DNA of 64,000 bases from JACVRW01 sp963803245 (GTDB taxonomy: Bacteria > Actinomycetota > Thermoleophilia > Solirubrobacterales > Thermoleophilaceae), in contig CAWDLI010000015.1 in NCBI GenBank assembly GCA_963803245.1, forward strand, positions 248,001 to 312,000, written 5' to 3'. Made by a program: the position numbers and the translations under genes. Below, piece after piece: positions 24,833 to 33,749 of this stretch (position 1 is its first letter; every line of letters begins with the position of its first letter). The notes under the pieces are model-generated. The model searched no databases and was not told where the DNA came from. It was given only the letters and a program-made list of their open reading frames with translations.

Positions 24833-25015
24833 CTAGCTGATCTCGAGCGTCTCGAGCCAGCTGTCCTCTTTGGACCAGATGTGCGTCTTCCCGCAACGCA
24901 GACAGAGCATCCCGTAGTCGCGAAGGGTGGCGTCCTCGTACATCAGCGCGTCCATCTGCAGGCCGGTGTAGACCGGCTCCCCGTCGGTCGGGCAGTTGAT
25001 CACGACGAAACCCAT
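24833..25015 (-). CDS. small zinc-ribbon-like protein
   Basis: A 60-residue protein. Cys/His pattern: one Cys in INCPTDGEPVYTG, and two Cys and a His in MLCLRCGKTHIWSKED. The CxxC plus CP arrangement suggests a small zinc ribbon. The two halves read like a structural zinc-binding fold seen in many actinobacterial hypothetical proteins. No operon partner is clear; it lies between a RibD-like gene and a secreted protein gene. Confidence 0.65.
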   Translation of the reverse strand: MGFVVINCPTDGEPVYTGLQMDALMYEDATLRDYGMLCLRCGKTHIWSKEDSWLETLEIS

Positions 25016-25079
25016 GAGACCCCCTCGTCCATGCTCAGGGAGTTTCGATCAAACCCGGGCCGTTGTCCAGCGGTGACGC

Positions 25080-26108
25080 CTAGTTCGCGCGGATCACGCA
25101 GTAGCCCGGGAACTCGAAGTTCGCCGAGTTCAGCCCACGGCCGGCGCGGTAGATGCCGCCGTCCGAGGGGCGCTCCATCACGAAGGCGTTCTCGACTCCG
25201 CAGCACTCGCGGCGCTGGCTGACGCGCTGCCGGCGAGCGACCACCTGGAGCAGACCCTTGGACGCGCGGCGCCCGAAGGCGTCGGTGCGGAAGCGCGAGC
25301 GGCCGCGATTGCTCACGACCCAGCGCGGACGGAGCACCGTGCGCTTGTCCCCCTTGCAGTACGAGTCCCAGCCCGCGGCGTCCATCGGCCCGCAGGCGAA
25401 CGCCTTGTTGAAGACGACCCGCTCGGGGGCGGCCGCGTCGAATTGAGTGATCGCGTTGTCGATGGCGAACGCCGGCCGGGCGCGGAAGGCACCGCCCACG
25501 TCAACCGAGGTCGCCCACTCCTCGTACACCGACTTGCAGCGCGGATCGGGCAGCAGGCGCATGCGCGCCCGCAGCACGGCGCCGGGACAGTTGGCCACGG
25601 CGGCGCCGAAGTCCGCCATAACCCGCGTGTGCGCGAGCAGCCGGCTGCGGCGAAAGAGCCAGGTCTCCAGCGAGTGGAAGCGCACGGTGCCGCGCCGCGG
25701 CGAGCCGGAGCCCTGGTGCAGCACCGTCATCCACGACAAGCCCTTGCGGTCGTCGTTGACCACGAAGACCTTGAAACCGGCGTGCGGCTCGTCGCTACTC
25801 GCGAAGCTGCCGATCGGGCCGAACGCGGGCAGCCCCGTTCGCCGGAACATCCTGAAGGCATGCGGATTCGATCCGTGCTCGTGGCCGAACGCGCAGTGGT
25901 AGCGCGGGTCCACCGGCGGGTGCCAGGTTGCCCAGTCGCGGCCACCGCGGCGCACCGCGTAGCGGTCGTGCACCCATGCGGCGCACACCGGGGTGCCGTC
26001 AGGGGCGCGCGCCTTCGTTTGATCCACCGGGTCGGGCTCAGTGCCGCCGGCGGCGGCCGCACTCGGCAGGCACGCCAGCGCGAGGGTGAGCGCCAGGGCC
26101 CGTCGCAC
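25080..26108 (-). CDS. secreted protein of unknown function
   Basis: A 342-residue protein with a signal peptide (RRALALTLALACLPSAAAA). Mature features: Cys-rich with eight or more cysteines, a HCAFGHEHG motif near residue 75 that could bind metal, and a C-terminal region ending ANFEFPGYCVIRAN. The GTG at 26108 overlaps the nadA stop (TAGTG) by one base, so the two are coupled. Because of the nadA frameshift the frame is open right through from nadA, giving a false long fusion; the signal peptide marks the real start. Family not recognised. Confidence 0.78.
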   Translation of the reverse strand: MRRALALTLALACLPSAAAAGGTEPDPVDQTKARAPDGTPVCAAWVHDRYAVRRGGRDWATWHPPVDPRYHCAFGHEHGSNPHAFRMFRRTGLPAFGPIGSFASSDEPHAGFKVFVVNDDRKGLSWMTVLHQGSGSPRRGTVRFHSLETWLFRRSRLLAHTRVMADFGAAVANCPGAVLRARMRLLPDPRCKSVYEEWATSVDVGGAFRARPAFAIDNAITQFDAAAPERVVFNKAFACGPMDAAGWDSYCKGDKRTVLRPRWVVSNRGRSRFRTDAFGRRASKGLLQVVARRQRVSQRRECCGVENAFVMERPSDGGIYRAGRGLNSANFEFPGYCVIRAN

Positions 26109-27113
26109 TACGGCGAGATCGCGACCATGCGCTCGATCGGGATGCGCGCCCGCTCGGCGATCGCCGGGTCCACGCTCACCTCCGGGCTCAGGTCGCGGAG
26201 CGAGTCGCGCAGCTTCGGCAGCGTGATCATCTTCATGTAGCGGCAGACGGCCCCCCGGTTGGCCGCGATGAAGGTCTTGCCCGGGTTCTCCTGCTCGAGC
26301 GGGTGGAGCATCCCGGTCTCGGTGGCCACGATGAACTCGTCGGCCGGCGGAGTTGCGCGCGAATTCGAGCATCCCCCCGGTGGAGAGCATGTGCGTGTGG
26401 TCGGCGTCCACGTCGCCCGCCGCCACGTACTCCATGACCTGGGTGGTGCAGCCGCACTCGGGATGGATGAGGAACTCGGCGCCCGGGTGCTCGGCCCTCA
26501 CGTCGGAGATGTCCCCGGGCCTGATCCCGGCGTGCACGTGGCACTCGCCGTCCCACACGTGCATCCGGCGGCCGGTCACTCGCTCGACGTAGGCGCCGAG
26601 CCACATGTCGGGGCCGAACAGGATCTCGGTGTCGTCCCCGTGCTCGCGCCAGATGTGCTCCACCACCTGGACCGCGTTCGAGGACGTGCAGCAGTAGTCG
26701 GTCTCCGCCTTCACCTCGGCGGTCGTGTTCACGTACATCACCACGAGCGCGCCCGGGTGCTCGGCCTTCCAGGCGCGCAGCTGGTCGGCGGTGATCGAGT
26801 CGGCGAGCGAGCAGCCGGCGTCGGGATCCGGAAGCAGCACGGTCTTGTCCGGGGACAGGATCGACGCCGTCTCCGCCATGAAATGCACGCCGCAGAACGC
26901 GATCACGTCGGCCTCTGTGTCGGCGGCCTTTCGCGAGAGACCGAGCGAGTCCCCGACGAAATGCGCCACGTCCTGGATCTCGGGCACCTGGTAGTTGTGC
27001 GCCAGGATCACGGCGTTCCGCTCCTCCGCCAGCGCGCGCACCTCGCTCTTCAGCGCCGGGATGTTCTCGAGCGTCAGCGGTGTCCCCGCAGCGGGCAACA
27101 TCTGGGACGGCAT
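26108..27113 (-). CDS. nadA: quinolinate synthase NadA, interrupted by a +1 frameshift
   Basis: Iron-sulfur enzyme condensing iminoaspartate and dihydroxyacetone phosphate to quinolinate in NAD synthesis. Seen: AVILAHNYQVPEIQDVAHFVGDS, FCGVHFMAETA, DPDAGCSLADS, and HPECGCTTQVMEY for the cluster and substrate. After GGMLEFARNS the frame changes: reading AAC TCC then CCG GCC GAC restores PADEFIVATETGMLHPLEQENP and a normal end at 26108. This needs removal of one G near 26347. Start ATG 27113 follows GAGAGG. All catalytic residues lie in the two halves, so either a sequencing error or a recent lesion fits. Confidence 0.85.
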
Positions 27114-27202
27114 GTTTCGAACCTCTCTCGGTGTCGAAATGAAGCTGCCCCTCACCGACGGGAGCAACTTGTGAACAGTTTAGAGCCCGCGTTTGCGGGG
27201 CG

Positions 27203-28021
27203 TCAGGGGACTTGCAACAGAAGGCTCACGTCGAGCGCCGGCGCCGAGTGCGTGAGCGCCCCGACGCTGATCCAATCGACGCCGGACTCGGCCACCGCCC
27301 GCACGTTCTCGAGCGTCACGCCGCCGGATGCCTCGAGCTCGGCGCGGCCCACCACGAGCTCAACCGCCCGGCGCAGCTCGACCGGGTCCATGTTGTCGAG
27401 CAGCACCCGCCCCGCGCCCGCCGCCAGGGCCGCCTCCACCTCGTCGAGGGTCGCGCACTCGACCTCGACGGTCACGCCGGCGGGAGCCCCCGCGAGCGCC
27501 CGCCGAGTGGCCTCCCCCACCCCGCCCGCGAGCGCGGAGTGGTTCTCCTTCACGAGCACGGCGTCGTAGAGGCCGTGACGGTGATTGGTGCCGCCGCCCG
27601 CGCGCACGGCCTCCTTCTCGAGCTCGCGGAGGCCCGGGGTCGTCTTGCGTGTGTCGAGGATCCGGGCACCGGTGCCCTCAACCGCCTGGACGAAGCGCGC
27701 CGTGAGCGTGGCCACGCCGGAGAGCCGGCCCAGGAAGTTGAGCGCCACGCGCTCACCGGCCAGGATCGACGCCGCCGATCCGCTCAGCTCCGCCAGCGGG
27801 CCAGGCTCGCGCCAGACCCCCTCGGCGGCCGTCGGGCTGAACCGGATTCCGGGATCGATCCGCGCGAAGACCGCCTCTGCCACCCGCAGGCCCGCAGGCA
27901 CGCCGGGGGCTCGCTGCTCGATGGTCGCCCGCGCCGTGGCCGCCGGGGAAACGACCGCGGCGGTGGTGAGGTCGCCCGATCCGAGGTCCTCCTCGAGGGC
28001 GGTGGCGATCACGTCCAACAC
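27203..28021 (-). CDS. nadC: nicotinate-nucleotide pyrophosphorylase (quinolinate phosphoribosyltransferase)
   Basis: A 272-residue enzyme converting quinolinate and PRPP to nicotinate mononucleotide. Motifs: LEEDLGSGDLTTAAV at the N-terminus, LNFLGRLSGVATLTARFV, ILDTRKTTPGLRELEKEAVRAGGG (phosphate and substrate binding Arg/Lys), HRHGLYDAVLVKENH and ASGGVTLENV plus VDWISVGALTHSAPALD at the end of the barrel. It lies 89 bp upstream of nadA on the same strand. nadB (L-aspartate oxidase), often found between them, is absent. Confidence 0.95.
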   Translation of the reverse strand: MLDVIATALEEDLGSGDLTTAAVVSPAATARATIEQRAPGVPAGLRVAEAVFARIDPGIRFSPTAAEGVWREPGPLAELSGSAASILAGERVALNFLGRLSGVATLTARFVQAVEGTGARILDTRKTTPGLRELEKEAVRAGGGTNHRHGLYDAVLVKENHSALAGGVGEATRRALAGAPAGVTVEVECATLDEVEAALAAGAGRVLLDNMDPVELRRAVELVVGRAELEASGGVTLENVRAVAESGVDWISVGALTHSAPALDVSLLLQVP

Positions 28022-28067
28022 GTGCCGGGAGGCTATGGGAACCGGCGTGGCGTGCCGATGAAAACGG

Positions 28068-29123
28068 ATGGACGAGGACGGCCGGAGCGCCTATGGCTTC
28101 CTGAAAGCGATGTTCGCGCGGCAGGCCGATCCGTACGCGGGCGCAGACCTGCCGCCCGCGCGGAACGCGCTCCACGGGCTGCTGGCTCTCACCACCGTGT
28201 TGTGCCTCGGCTTCCTGCCGCTCGAGCCGGTGGACGGACGGCTCGAGACCGCCGGCTGGCTCGTGGCCGGCCTGGTGCTGGCCGCCTGGACCCTCGGGGT
28301 GGTGGCGCTCGCCCAGCGCAGGGTGGGCTGGGGCGTGTTGCTCGGGCTCTGCTACGGCGTGGTTGGCGGGCTGGCCGTGCTCAACTGGCTGTCCGGGGAG
28401 TACATGTCCGCGTACAGCGACCTCTTCGTCATCTGGGCCGGCACCTCGGCGTTACATCCGCCGAGACGCAGTCTCCCCGTGGTGCTCACCGCGGCGGTGG
28501 TGCTCTGGATCCCCTTCATCGTGGACCCCGCGGGCGGCGCCATCGCGGGGCGGCTGGCCGCCCAGTCGCTGCTCATGATCGTCGTGGGCTTCGTGCTGGG
28601 GGCGATCCTGTTCGACATCCGGACCCAGCGGCTCACCGCCATGGCCACCGGAAGGCTCGCCCGCATGGACGCGCTGACCGGCCTCGGCAACCGGCTCGCG
28701 TTCGACGAGTCGGTGGCCATCGAGATCTCCCGCGCCCGCCGCGACAGCTCGGCGCTCAGCATCGGCATCGCGGACCTCGACGACCTGAAGGGCATCAACG
28801 ACCGCTTCGGACACCTCGAGGGCGACCGCGCCCTCAGGGAGGCCGCCCGCGCGATCGAGCTGTCCGTGCGCATGACGGACCGCTGCTTCCGCTGGGGCGG
28901 AGACGAGTTCGTGATCGTCCTGCCGGGCGCCGACCGGGTGCTGGCGGAGGAGGTCCTGGGCCGGATGGCCGACGCCGTGGGGGCCGTCTGCGAGACCGGG
29001 GACCGCAGGCCGGTGACACTCACCTTCGGCACCGCCGAGTTCGAGGAGGGCATGAGCATCGACGACGTGATGGCCCTGGCCGACCTGTCGCTCCTCGGCA
29101 ACAAGCCGGCGAAGCGCGACTGA
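28068..29123 (+). CDS. membrane diguanylate cyclase (GGDEF)
   Basis: A 351-residue enzyme making cyclic di-GMP. Five to six membrane segments at about residues 35-185, then the GGDEF domain from DALTGLGNRLAF. The active-site loop is WGGDEF near residue 276, intact. RMTD sits exactly five residues before GGDEF and is a complete RxxD inhibitory site. No EAL or PAS domain. It ends 3 bp from the convergent ftsH stop. Confidence 0.93.
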   Translation: MDEDGRSAYGFLKAMFARQADPYAGADLPPARNALHGLLALTTVLCLGFLPLEPVDGRLETAGWLVAGLVLAAWTLGVVALAQRRVGWGVLLGLCYGVVGGLAVLNWLSGEYMSAYSDLFVIWAGTSALHPPRRSLPVVLTAAVVLWIPFIVDPAGGAIAGRLAAQSLLMIVVGFVLGAILFDIRTQRLTAMATGRLARMDALTGLGNRLAFDESVAIEISRARRDSSALSIGIADLDDLKGINDRFGHLEGDRALREAARAIELSVRMTDRCFRWGGDEFVIVLPGADRVLAEEVLGRMADAVGAVCETGDRRPVTLTFGTAEFEEGMSIDDVMALADLSLLGNKPAKRD

Positions 29124-29126
29124 CCT

Positions 29127-31100
29127 CTAGGTGGGAGCCAGCACGCGGCCGCGCTCGATGCCGGCGGCGGCGTAGGCCTCGTGCTCGTCGAGCGTCTCCT
29201 TCTCCAGCAGCGCCTGCGCGAGCGCGTCGAGCTTGTCTCGGTTCGCGCTGAGCAGCGCACGCGTGGCCTCGCGCTCCTCGTCCACGATCCGCCTGACCTC
29301 GGCGTCCACCAGCTCCTGCGTGGCCTCTGACACCGGCTCGGACCCGGGTAGCAGCGCGCTCATGCCGTCGCTGGGCGCCACGACGACGAAGCCCACCCTG
29401 TCGCTCATCCCCCAGCGCTCCACCATCCCGCGCGCGATGCGGGTGACCTGCTGAATGTCCGACTCGGCGCCCGTGGTGGCCTCGTCGAACTCGATCTCCT
29501 CGGCGGCGCGCCCTCCGATCGAGACCCGGATCTTGGCGCGCAGCTCCTCCTCGGAGTAGTTGAAGCGGTCGTCCTCCGGGGTCGAGAGGGTGACTCCGAG
29601 CGCCATCCCGCGCGGGATGATCGAGACCTTGCGCACCGGGTCCGCGCCGGGGGTGAGCATCCCGACGATCGCGTGACCGGACTCGTGGTAGGCCACCCGG
29701 CGGCGATCGGCCTCGCTGAGCACGAGCTTGCGGGCCGTGCCGAGCACGATCTTCTCGAGCGCGTCGGTGAAATCGGAGCGCTGCACGTTCTCGTGGCCGC
29801 GCCGGGCCGCCAGCAGCGCCGCCTCGTTGACCAGGTTCGCGAGGTCGGCGCCCACCATTCCCGGCGTGGACTGCGCAAGGCGCTCGAGGTCCACGTCGTC
29901 GGCCAGCGGCACCGAGCGGGTGTGCACGCCCATGATCAGCTCGCGCCCCTTGCCGTCGGGAGTCGACACCACGACGCGGCGGTCGAAGCGACCGGGACGC
30001 AGCAGCGCCGGATCCAGGACGTCCGGGCGGTTGGTGGCGGCGAGGACGATCACGCCGACGTTGGGGTCGAACCCGTCCATCTCGGTGAGGATCTGGTTGA
30101 GCGTCTGCTCGCGCTCGTCGTGCCCGCCGAGGCCGCCCCCGCGCCCGCGCGCGCCGCCGATGGCGTCGAGCTCGTCGATGAACACGATCGCGGGCGCCGC
30201 CTCCTCTGCCTGCTTGAAGAGGTCGCGCACGCGTGAGGCGCCCACCCCAACGATCGCCTCGATGAACTCGGACGCCGAGGCTGAGAAGAACGGCACGCCG
30301 GCCTCTCCGGCGACCGCCCGTGCCAGCAGGGTCTTGCCCGTGCCCGGCAGTCCCGACAGGAGCACGCCGCGCGGGATGCGCGCGCCGAGCTTCTGGTAGC
30401 GCTCGGGGCTCTTCAGGAAGTCGACCACCTCCTCTAGCTCGGCCTTGGCGTCGTCGATGCCGGCCACGTCGGCGAAGGTCACGTGCTGCTCCGAGCTCTC
30501 GACCCGCTTGGCACGCGAGCGACCGAACTGGGCCAGCACCCCGCCGCCGGCGCCTGCCGCCGCCCGCCGGGCGAACCACACGAACAGGCCCACCAGCAGG
30601 ATCGTGGGACCGAAGCTGAAGAGAATCGTCTCGAGGAGCGAGCGCTCGCCCGGAGGCTCCGCGTTCACTGTCACGGCGTTCTCCTCAAGGAGCTTCGACA
30701 GGGCGTTGTCGTTCGCGAAGGCAGGGATCTCGGTCTTGAAGAGCTTCGCCTTGTCGCCCTCGTAGGTGACGTCCTTCTTGAACTCGCCCTGGACCGTGTC
30801 GCCCTCGGAGGAGATCTCCTTGACGTTGCCCGCCTTCACCTGGGTGATGAAGGTCGGGGTGTAGGGCACCCGGATCCGCTCCTCCGCCGGCGCGAAGACC
30901 TGCACGAGCAGCCAGTTCACGAGGAAGAGAACCGCCAGGATCGTCACGAAGCGCCGCCAGCTGAACGGCAGCATCGGCTGCCGCTCCGCCGGCGCGCCGC
31001 GCCCGTCCGGTGCGGGGCTCACCCGCCAGGGGCGCTTGCCGGGACCGCGGGCAGCCGGTGGCGCGGTGCGAGGGTCCGGACCACGTGCCTGATCGGCCAT
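29127..31100 (-). CDS. ftsH: ATP-dependent membrane zinc protease FtsH
   Basis: A 657-residue AAA+ protease. Two membrane helices near 50-67 and 160-178 flank a periplasmic/extracytoplasmic domain. Walker A is GLPGTGKT (Leu in place of the usual Pro) near 248, Walker B is IVFIDELDAIG, the second region of homology ends in RPGRFDR, and the zinc motif is HESGH near 470 with E in the DEATTGAESD region. Start ATG 31100 is chosen at MADQARGP; the frame upstream is open but unlike protein. The 63-bp gap to the divergent sigma gene holds both promoters. Confidence 0.94.
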   Translation of the reverse strand: MADQARGPDPRTAPPAARGPGKRPWRVSPAPDGRGAPAERQPMLPFSWRRFVTILAVLFLVNWLLVQVFAPAEERIRVPYTPTFITQVKAGNVKEISSEGDTVQGEFKKDVTYEGDKAKLFKTEIPAFANDNALSKLLEENAVTVNAEPPGERSLLETILFSFGPTILLVGLFVWFARRAAAGAGGGVLAQFGRSRAKRVESSEQHVTFADVAGIDDAKAELEEVVDFLKSPERYQKLGARIPRGVLLSGLPGTGKTLLARAVAGEAGVPFFSASASEFIEAIVGVGASRVRDLFKQAEEAAPAIVFIDELDAIGGARGRGGGLGGHDEREQTLNQILTEMDGFDPNVGVIVLAATNRPDVLDPALLRPGRFDRRVVVSTPDGKGRELIMGVHTRSVPLADDVDLERLAQSTPGMVGADLANLVNEAALLAARRGHENVQRSDFTDALEKIVLGTARKLVLSEADRRRVAYHESGHAIVGMLTPGADPVRKVSIIPRGMALGVTLSTPEDDRFNYSEEELRAKIRVSIGGRAAEEIEFDEATTGAESDIQQVTRIARGMVERWGMSDRVGFVVVAPSDGMSALLPGSEPVSEATQELVDAEVRRIVDEEREATRALLSANRDKLDALAQALLEKETLDEHEAYAAAGIERGRVLAPT

Positions 31101-31163
31101 GAGTGGGATGGTAAGGCGCGGGGCGATAAAGAATTTCCCCCAGGGACGGCGTCGTACAGGTAC

Positions 31164-31667
31164 ATGGCAGCGCGGCAGCACCCAGAGGGAGCCGGCCTCG
31201 ACGCGATCGAGCGGGTCTACCGCGCGCGGCTGCCGGAGTTCCGCCGCGTGGCGGCCGCCATCACCGGCGACGGCGATCTGGCGCGCGACGCGGTGCAGGA
31301 CGCATTCGCTCTGGCCGTGCGCAAGCGGGCGAGCTTCAGCGGCAAGGGGCCGCTCGAAGCCTGGCTGTGGCGCATCGTCGTCAACGCGACCCATGACCAG
31401 CACCGTGGTGCGCGGCCCACGACCACCCTCCCCGACGAACCGAGGCCGCGAACCAACGGCCACAGCGACGCGACGACCGAGCGGGTGCGCGCCGCGCTGA
31501 TGCTGATGCCCGAGCGGCGGCGCCTGATCCTGTTCCTTCACTACTACGCCGATCTCGACTACGCCACGATCGCCGCCGTCCTCGAGATCAGCCCCGGAAC
31601 CGTGGGGGCCACGCTGCACTCGGCGCGCGCCGCCCTTCGGCGACTCCTGGAGGAGGCTGTCCTATGA
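31164..31667 (+). CDS. ECF-type RNA polymerase sigma factor
   Basis: A 167-residue sigma factor with only regions 2 and 4. Region 2: DLARDAVQDAFALAVRKR and LEAWLWRIVVNATHD. Region 4: MPERRRLILFLHYYADLDYATIAAVLEISPGTVGATLHSAR. It starts at ATG 31164, and its stop overlaps the start of the next membrane protein as ATGA. That coupled partner is a plausible anti-sigma factor. Its own target promoter is unknown. Confidence 0.9.
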   Translation: MAARQHPEGAGLDAIERVYRARLPEFRRVAAAITGDGDLARDAVQDAFALAVRKRASFSGKGPLEAWLWRIVVNATHDQHRGARPTTTLPDEPRPRTNGHSDATTERVRAALMLMPERRRLILFLHYYADLDYATIAAVLEISPGTVGATLHSARAALRRLLEEAVL

Positions 31668-32902
31668 ACGAGCGAGACCCTGTGGGCGCGACCCTCGAAG
31701 CCCTCGTCCCCCCGTTCGACCACATCCCGGCCGAGTGGGACGACGTACTCCGGCGCGCGAACCGGCCGGTCGCGCCTCCTCCACCCCGGCGCTTCCCGCG
31801 CTCGCGCGCGCTGGCGCTCGCCGCGGTGGCCGTACTGGCGGCAATCTCTCTCGTCGCGCTCGTGGATCCGTTCGCCGAAGACGATGCCGGCGTGCTCGAC
31901 CAGGCGCTGGCCGCCGTCGGCGACGGCCCGGTGCTGCACGTGGTCACCCGCAGCGGCAGGGGTGGCACGCTGGTCGACCTCGACAGCGGGAGCCGCTCCG
32001 AGATCCGCATCGAGCAGGACGCCTGGTTCGATCCGGCTCGCGGCTTCCGGTCGACCATCCGGTTCGGGGGGACCGTTCTCGAGGAGTACAGCGTGCGACT
32101 AGGCGAGCCGATTCGCCTACGCGCCGCCGGCCGGGCGATGCAGACGTTCACTCGCGACTACCGCAACGCGCTGCGAGACGGCCGGGCACGGATCGTGAGA
32201 GAGGGCACAGTGGCCGGCACGCCGGTCTACTGGCTCCGCGTCGAGCTCCCCCGCCCGGCTCCCCGCGGGTCACCGTGCGGGCGCCGGGCCTGCCAGGACG
32301 TGGCCATCTCACGTGAGACCTACCTGCCCGTCTTCGTGCACTACGGCTCGGCCAGGCACGGTTTCGGCGAGCGCATCCTGGAGCTGGAGAGCCTTCCCGC
32401 CGGGACCGGTGAGATTCCGGGGAAGGCCGGGCCGTCGATCGTCCCGGGATTCGAGCCGCTCCCGCGCCGGCGGACGAACCGCCCGCATGCGCGGCGGCTG
32501 CTCGGGGCGCCGCTCGTCTGGCCCGGGCGCCGCGTGTCCGGCCTCCCACTCGCGCGGATCGAGGCCGGCGGAGAGCGGGTGTTCCGCTTCAACGGTCAGA
32601 TGCGCCGGCCCCGCTTCGAGCCTCCCACGCACGTGATCTCGCTCGTGTTCGGCGGAGCGGGACGCGGCTTGGTAGTGAACCAGGCGCGCCGGCCCACATG
32701 GAGCCTGCAGCGGGGCCCCGCCGGCACGGGCACGGACGCGTTCGGAGCACCCGCCGGCTACGCGCCCCCGGAAGGGTCAGCGCTGCTGACGGACGGTGGT
32801 CGCCGGGCGGTCCTGCGCCGGAGGGGCCTTGTGATCGGGATCGTGGGCTCGAGCCCGGACCTGGTCCGCGGCGCGCTGCGAGCGCTCAGCCGAGCCAGGT
32901 GA
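31664..32902 (+). CDS. membrane-anchored partner of the ECF sigma factor (anti-sigma-like)
   Basis: A 412-residue protein with a ~45-residue cytoplasmic N-terminus, one membrane helix near residues 47-66 (LALAAVAVLAAISLVALV), then a long extracytoplasmic domain of beta-rich character (VLHVVTRSGRGGTLVDLDSG) followed by a Pro/Arg-rich linker and a C-terminal domain. No zinc-binding HxxxCxxC motif of ZAS anti-sigma factors is seen, so the inhibitory mode would be different. ATGA overlap with the sigma gene supports a functional pair. Confidence 0.72.
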   Translation: MNERDPVGATLEALVPPFDHIPAEWDDVLRRANRPVAPPPPRRFPRSRALALAAVAVLAAISLVALVDPFAEDDAGVLDQALAAVGDGPVLHVVTRSGRGGTLVDLDSGSRSEIRIEQDAWFDPARGFRSTIRFGGTVLEEYSVRLGEPIRLRAAGRAMQTFTRDYRNALRDGRARIVREGTVAGTPVYWLRVELPRPAPRGSPCGRRACQDVAISRETYLPVFVHYGSARHGFGERILELESLPAGTGEIPGKAGPSIVPGFEPLPRRRTNRPHARRLLGAPLVWPGRRVSGLPLARIEAGGERVFRFNGQMRRPRFEPPTHVISLVFGGAGRGLVVNQARRPTWSLQRGPAGTGTDAFGAPAGYAPPEGSALLTDGGRRAVLRRRGLVIGIVGSSPDLVRGALRALSRAR

Positions 32903-33328
32903 TGCCGTACTTCTCGGAGACGCTCGCGTACACGTCCGGGCCGATCGTGCCGGCGCGCTCGGCCGCGTCGAGCTCGCGGAAGAGAAGCCGGCGGGATAGG
33001 TCAGCGCCAGGAGCCGCCCCACGCCGGTCTCGACGCGGCGCTGCGAGTGCGGCACGCCGCGCGGGAGGAAGGCCGTCCCTCCCGGGCCCAGCCGGAACTC
33101 GTCCTCCCCGCACTGAACCACGTGCTCGCCCTCGAGGATGTAGAAGAGCTCGTCCTCGTTCGCGTGGTCGTGAAGTGGGGTGTCGAGCATGGGCGGAGCC
33201 TCCTCGACGATGCTGAACGCCCCGCCCGTCGTCTCCGCCGAGGCCCGAATCACGAAGTTGCCGCCCGCGAACGAGAGTCGCTCCCCGTCGTCAGCGGCGA
33301 GCGCGAATCCCGGGGCCGGTTCGTTCAC
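32886..33328 (-). CDS. cupin-domain protein with apparent frameshift
   Basis: Cupin of about 147 residues if joined. N-terminal part (FALAADDGERLSFAGGNFVI), first cupin motif PLHDHANEDELFYILEGE and second motif FLPRGVPHSQRR are in one frame, ending at YPAGF. The natural C-terminus FRELDAAERAG through VSEKYGITWLG, stopping at 32886, is in another frame from about 32985. Either one base is missing or two are extra near GGCTTCTCTTCC. Uncorrected, the frame runs on as low-complexity antisense of the anti-sigma-like gene. Confidence 0.7.
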
Positions 33329-33347
33329 GGGGCGCGCTCCCCGGTGC

Positions 33348-33662
33348 TCAGCCCATCAACGGCGACTTCGGGATGCGGGTGCGGCCCTCGAGCTCGGGAA
33401 TCACCATCGCGACCCGGTCGACGTAGCACCAGCTCCACTCCTCGCCAGGCTCGAGCGAGCGGATGACCGGATGCTCGCTCTCGGTGGCGTGCGCGGTGGC
33501 GTGGCGGTTGGGCGAGTCGTCGCAGCACCCGACGTGGCCGCACTGGAGGCAGATCCGCAGGTGAAGCCACTGCCCGCCGGTGGCGAGGCAGTCCTCGCAG
33601 CCGTCCACGGACTCCGGGAGCTCGGTGAGCTTGATGTTCTCGCGGTGTGTGCAGACGTCCAT
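33348..33662 (-). CDS. UBP-type zinc-finger protein
   Basis: A 104-residue protein made almost only of a ubiquitin-hydrolase-type zinc finger. Cys/His ligands are in VCTHRENI, GCEDCLATGG, RICLQCGHVGCCDDSP and NRHATAHATESEHPV. In bacteria such stand-alone fingers are common beside oxidoreductases; the role is unknown. ATG 33662 is chosen over the TTG two codons earlier. It is divergent from the peroxiredoxin gene over 87 bp. Confidence 0.85.
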   Translation of the reverse strand: MDVCTHRENIKLTELPESVDGCEDCLATGGQWLHLRICLQCGHVGCCDDSPNRHATAHATESEHPVIRSLEPGEEWSWCYVDRVAMVIPELEGRTRIPKSPLMG

Positions 33663-33749
33663 CGTCAAATCTTCTCAGGTGGCCGCAAGCGGCATACGCC
33701 CGGTCGTACGATGCCCGGGACATCAAGCTCAGACACAGAGGAGGCGCGG

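Noticed and set aside
25080..27167. A 695-residue NadA-secreted protein fusion
   Set aside because: It arises from the nadA frameshift; the real nadA C-terminus and the signal peptide of the next gene are separately visible.
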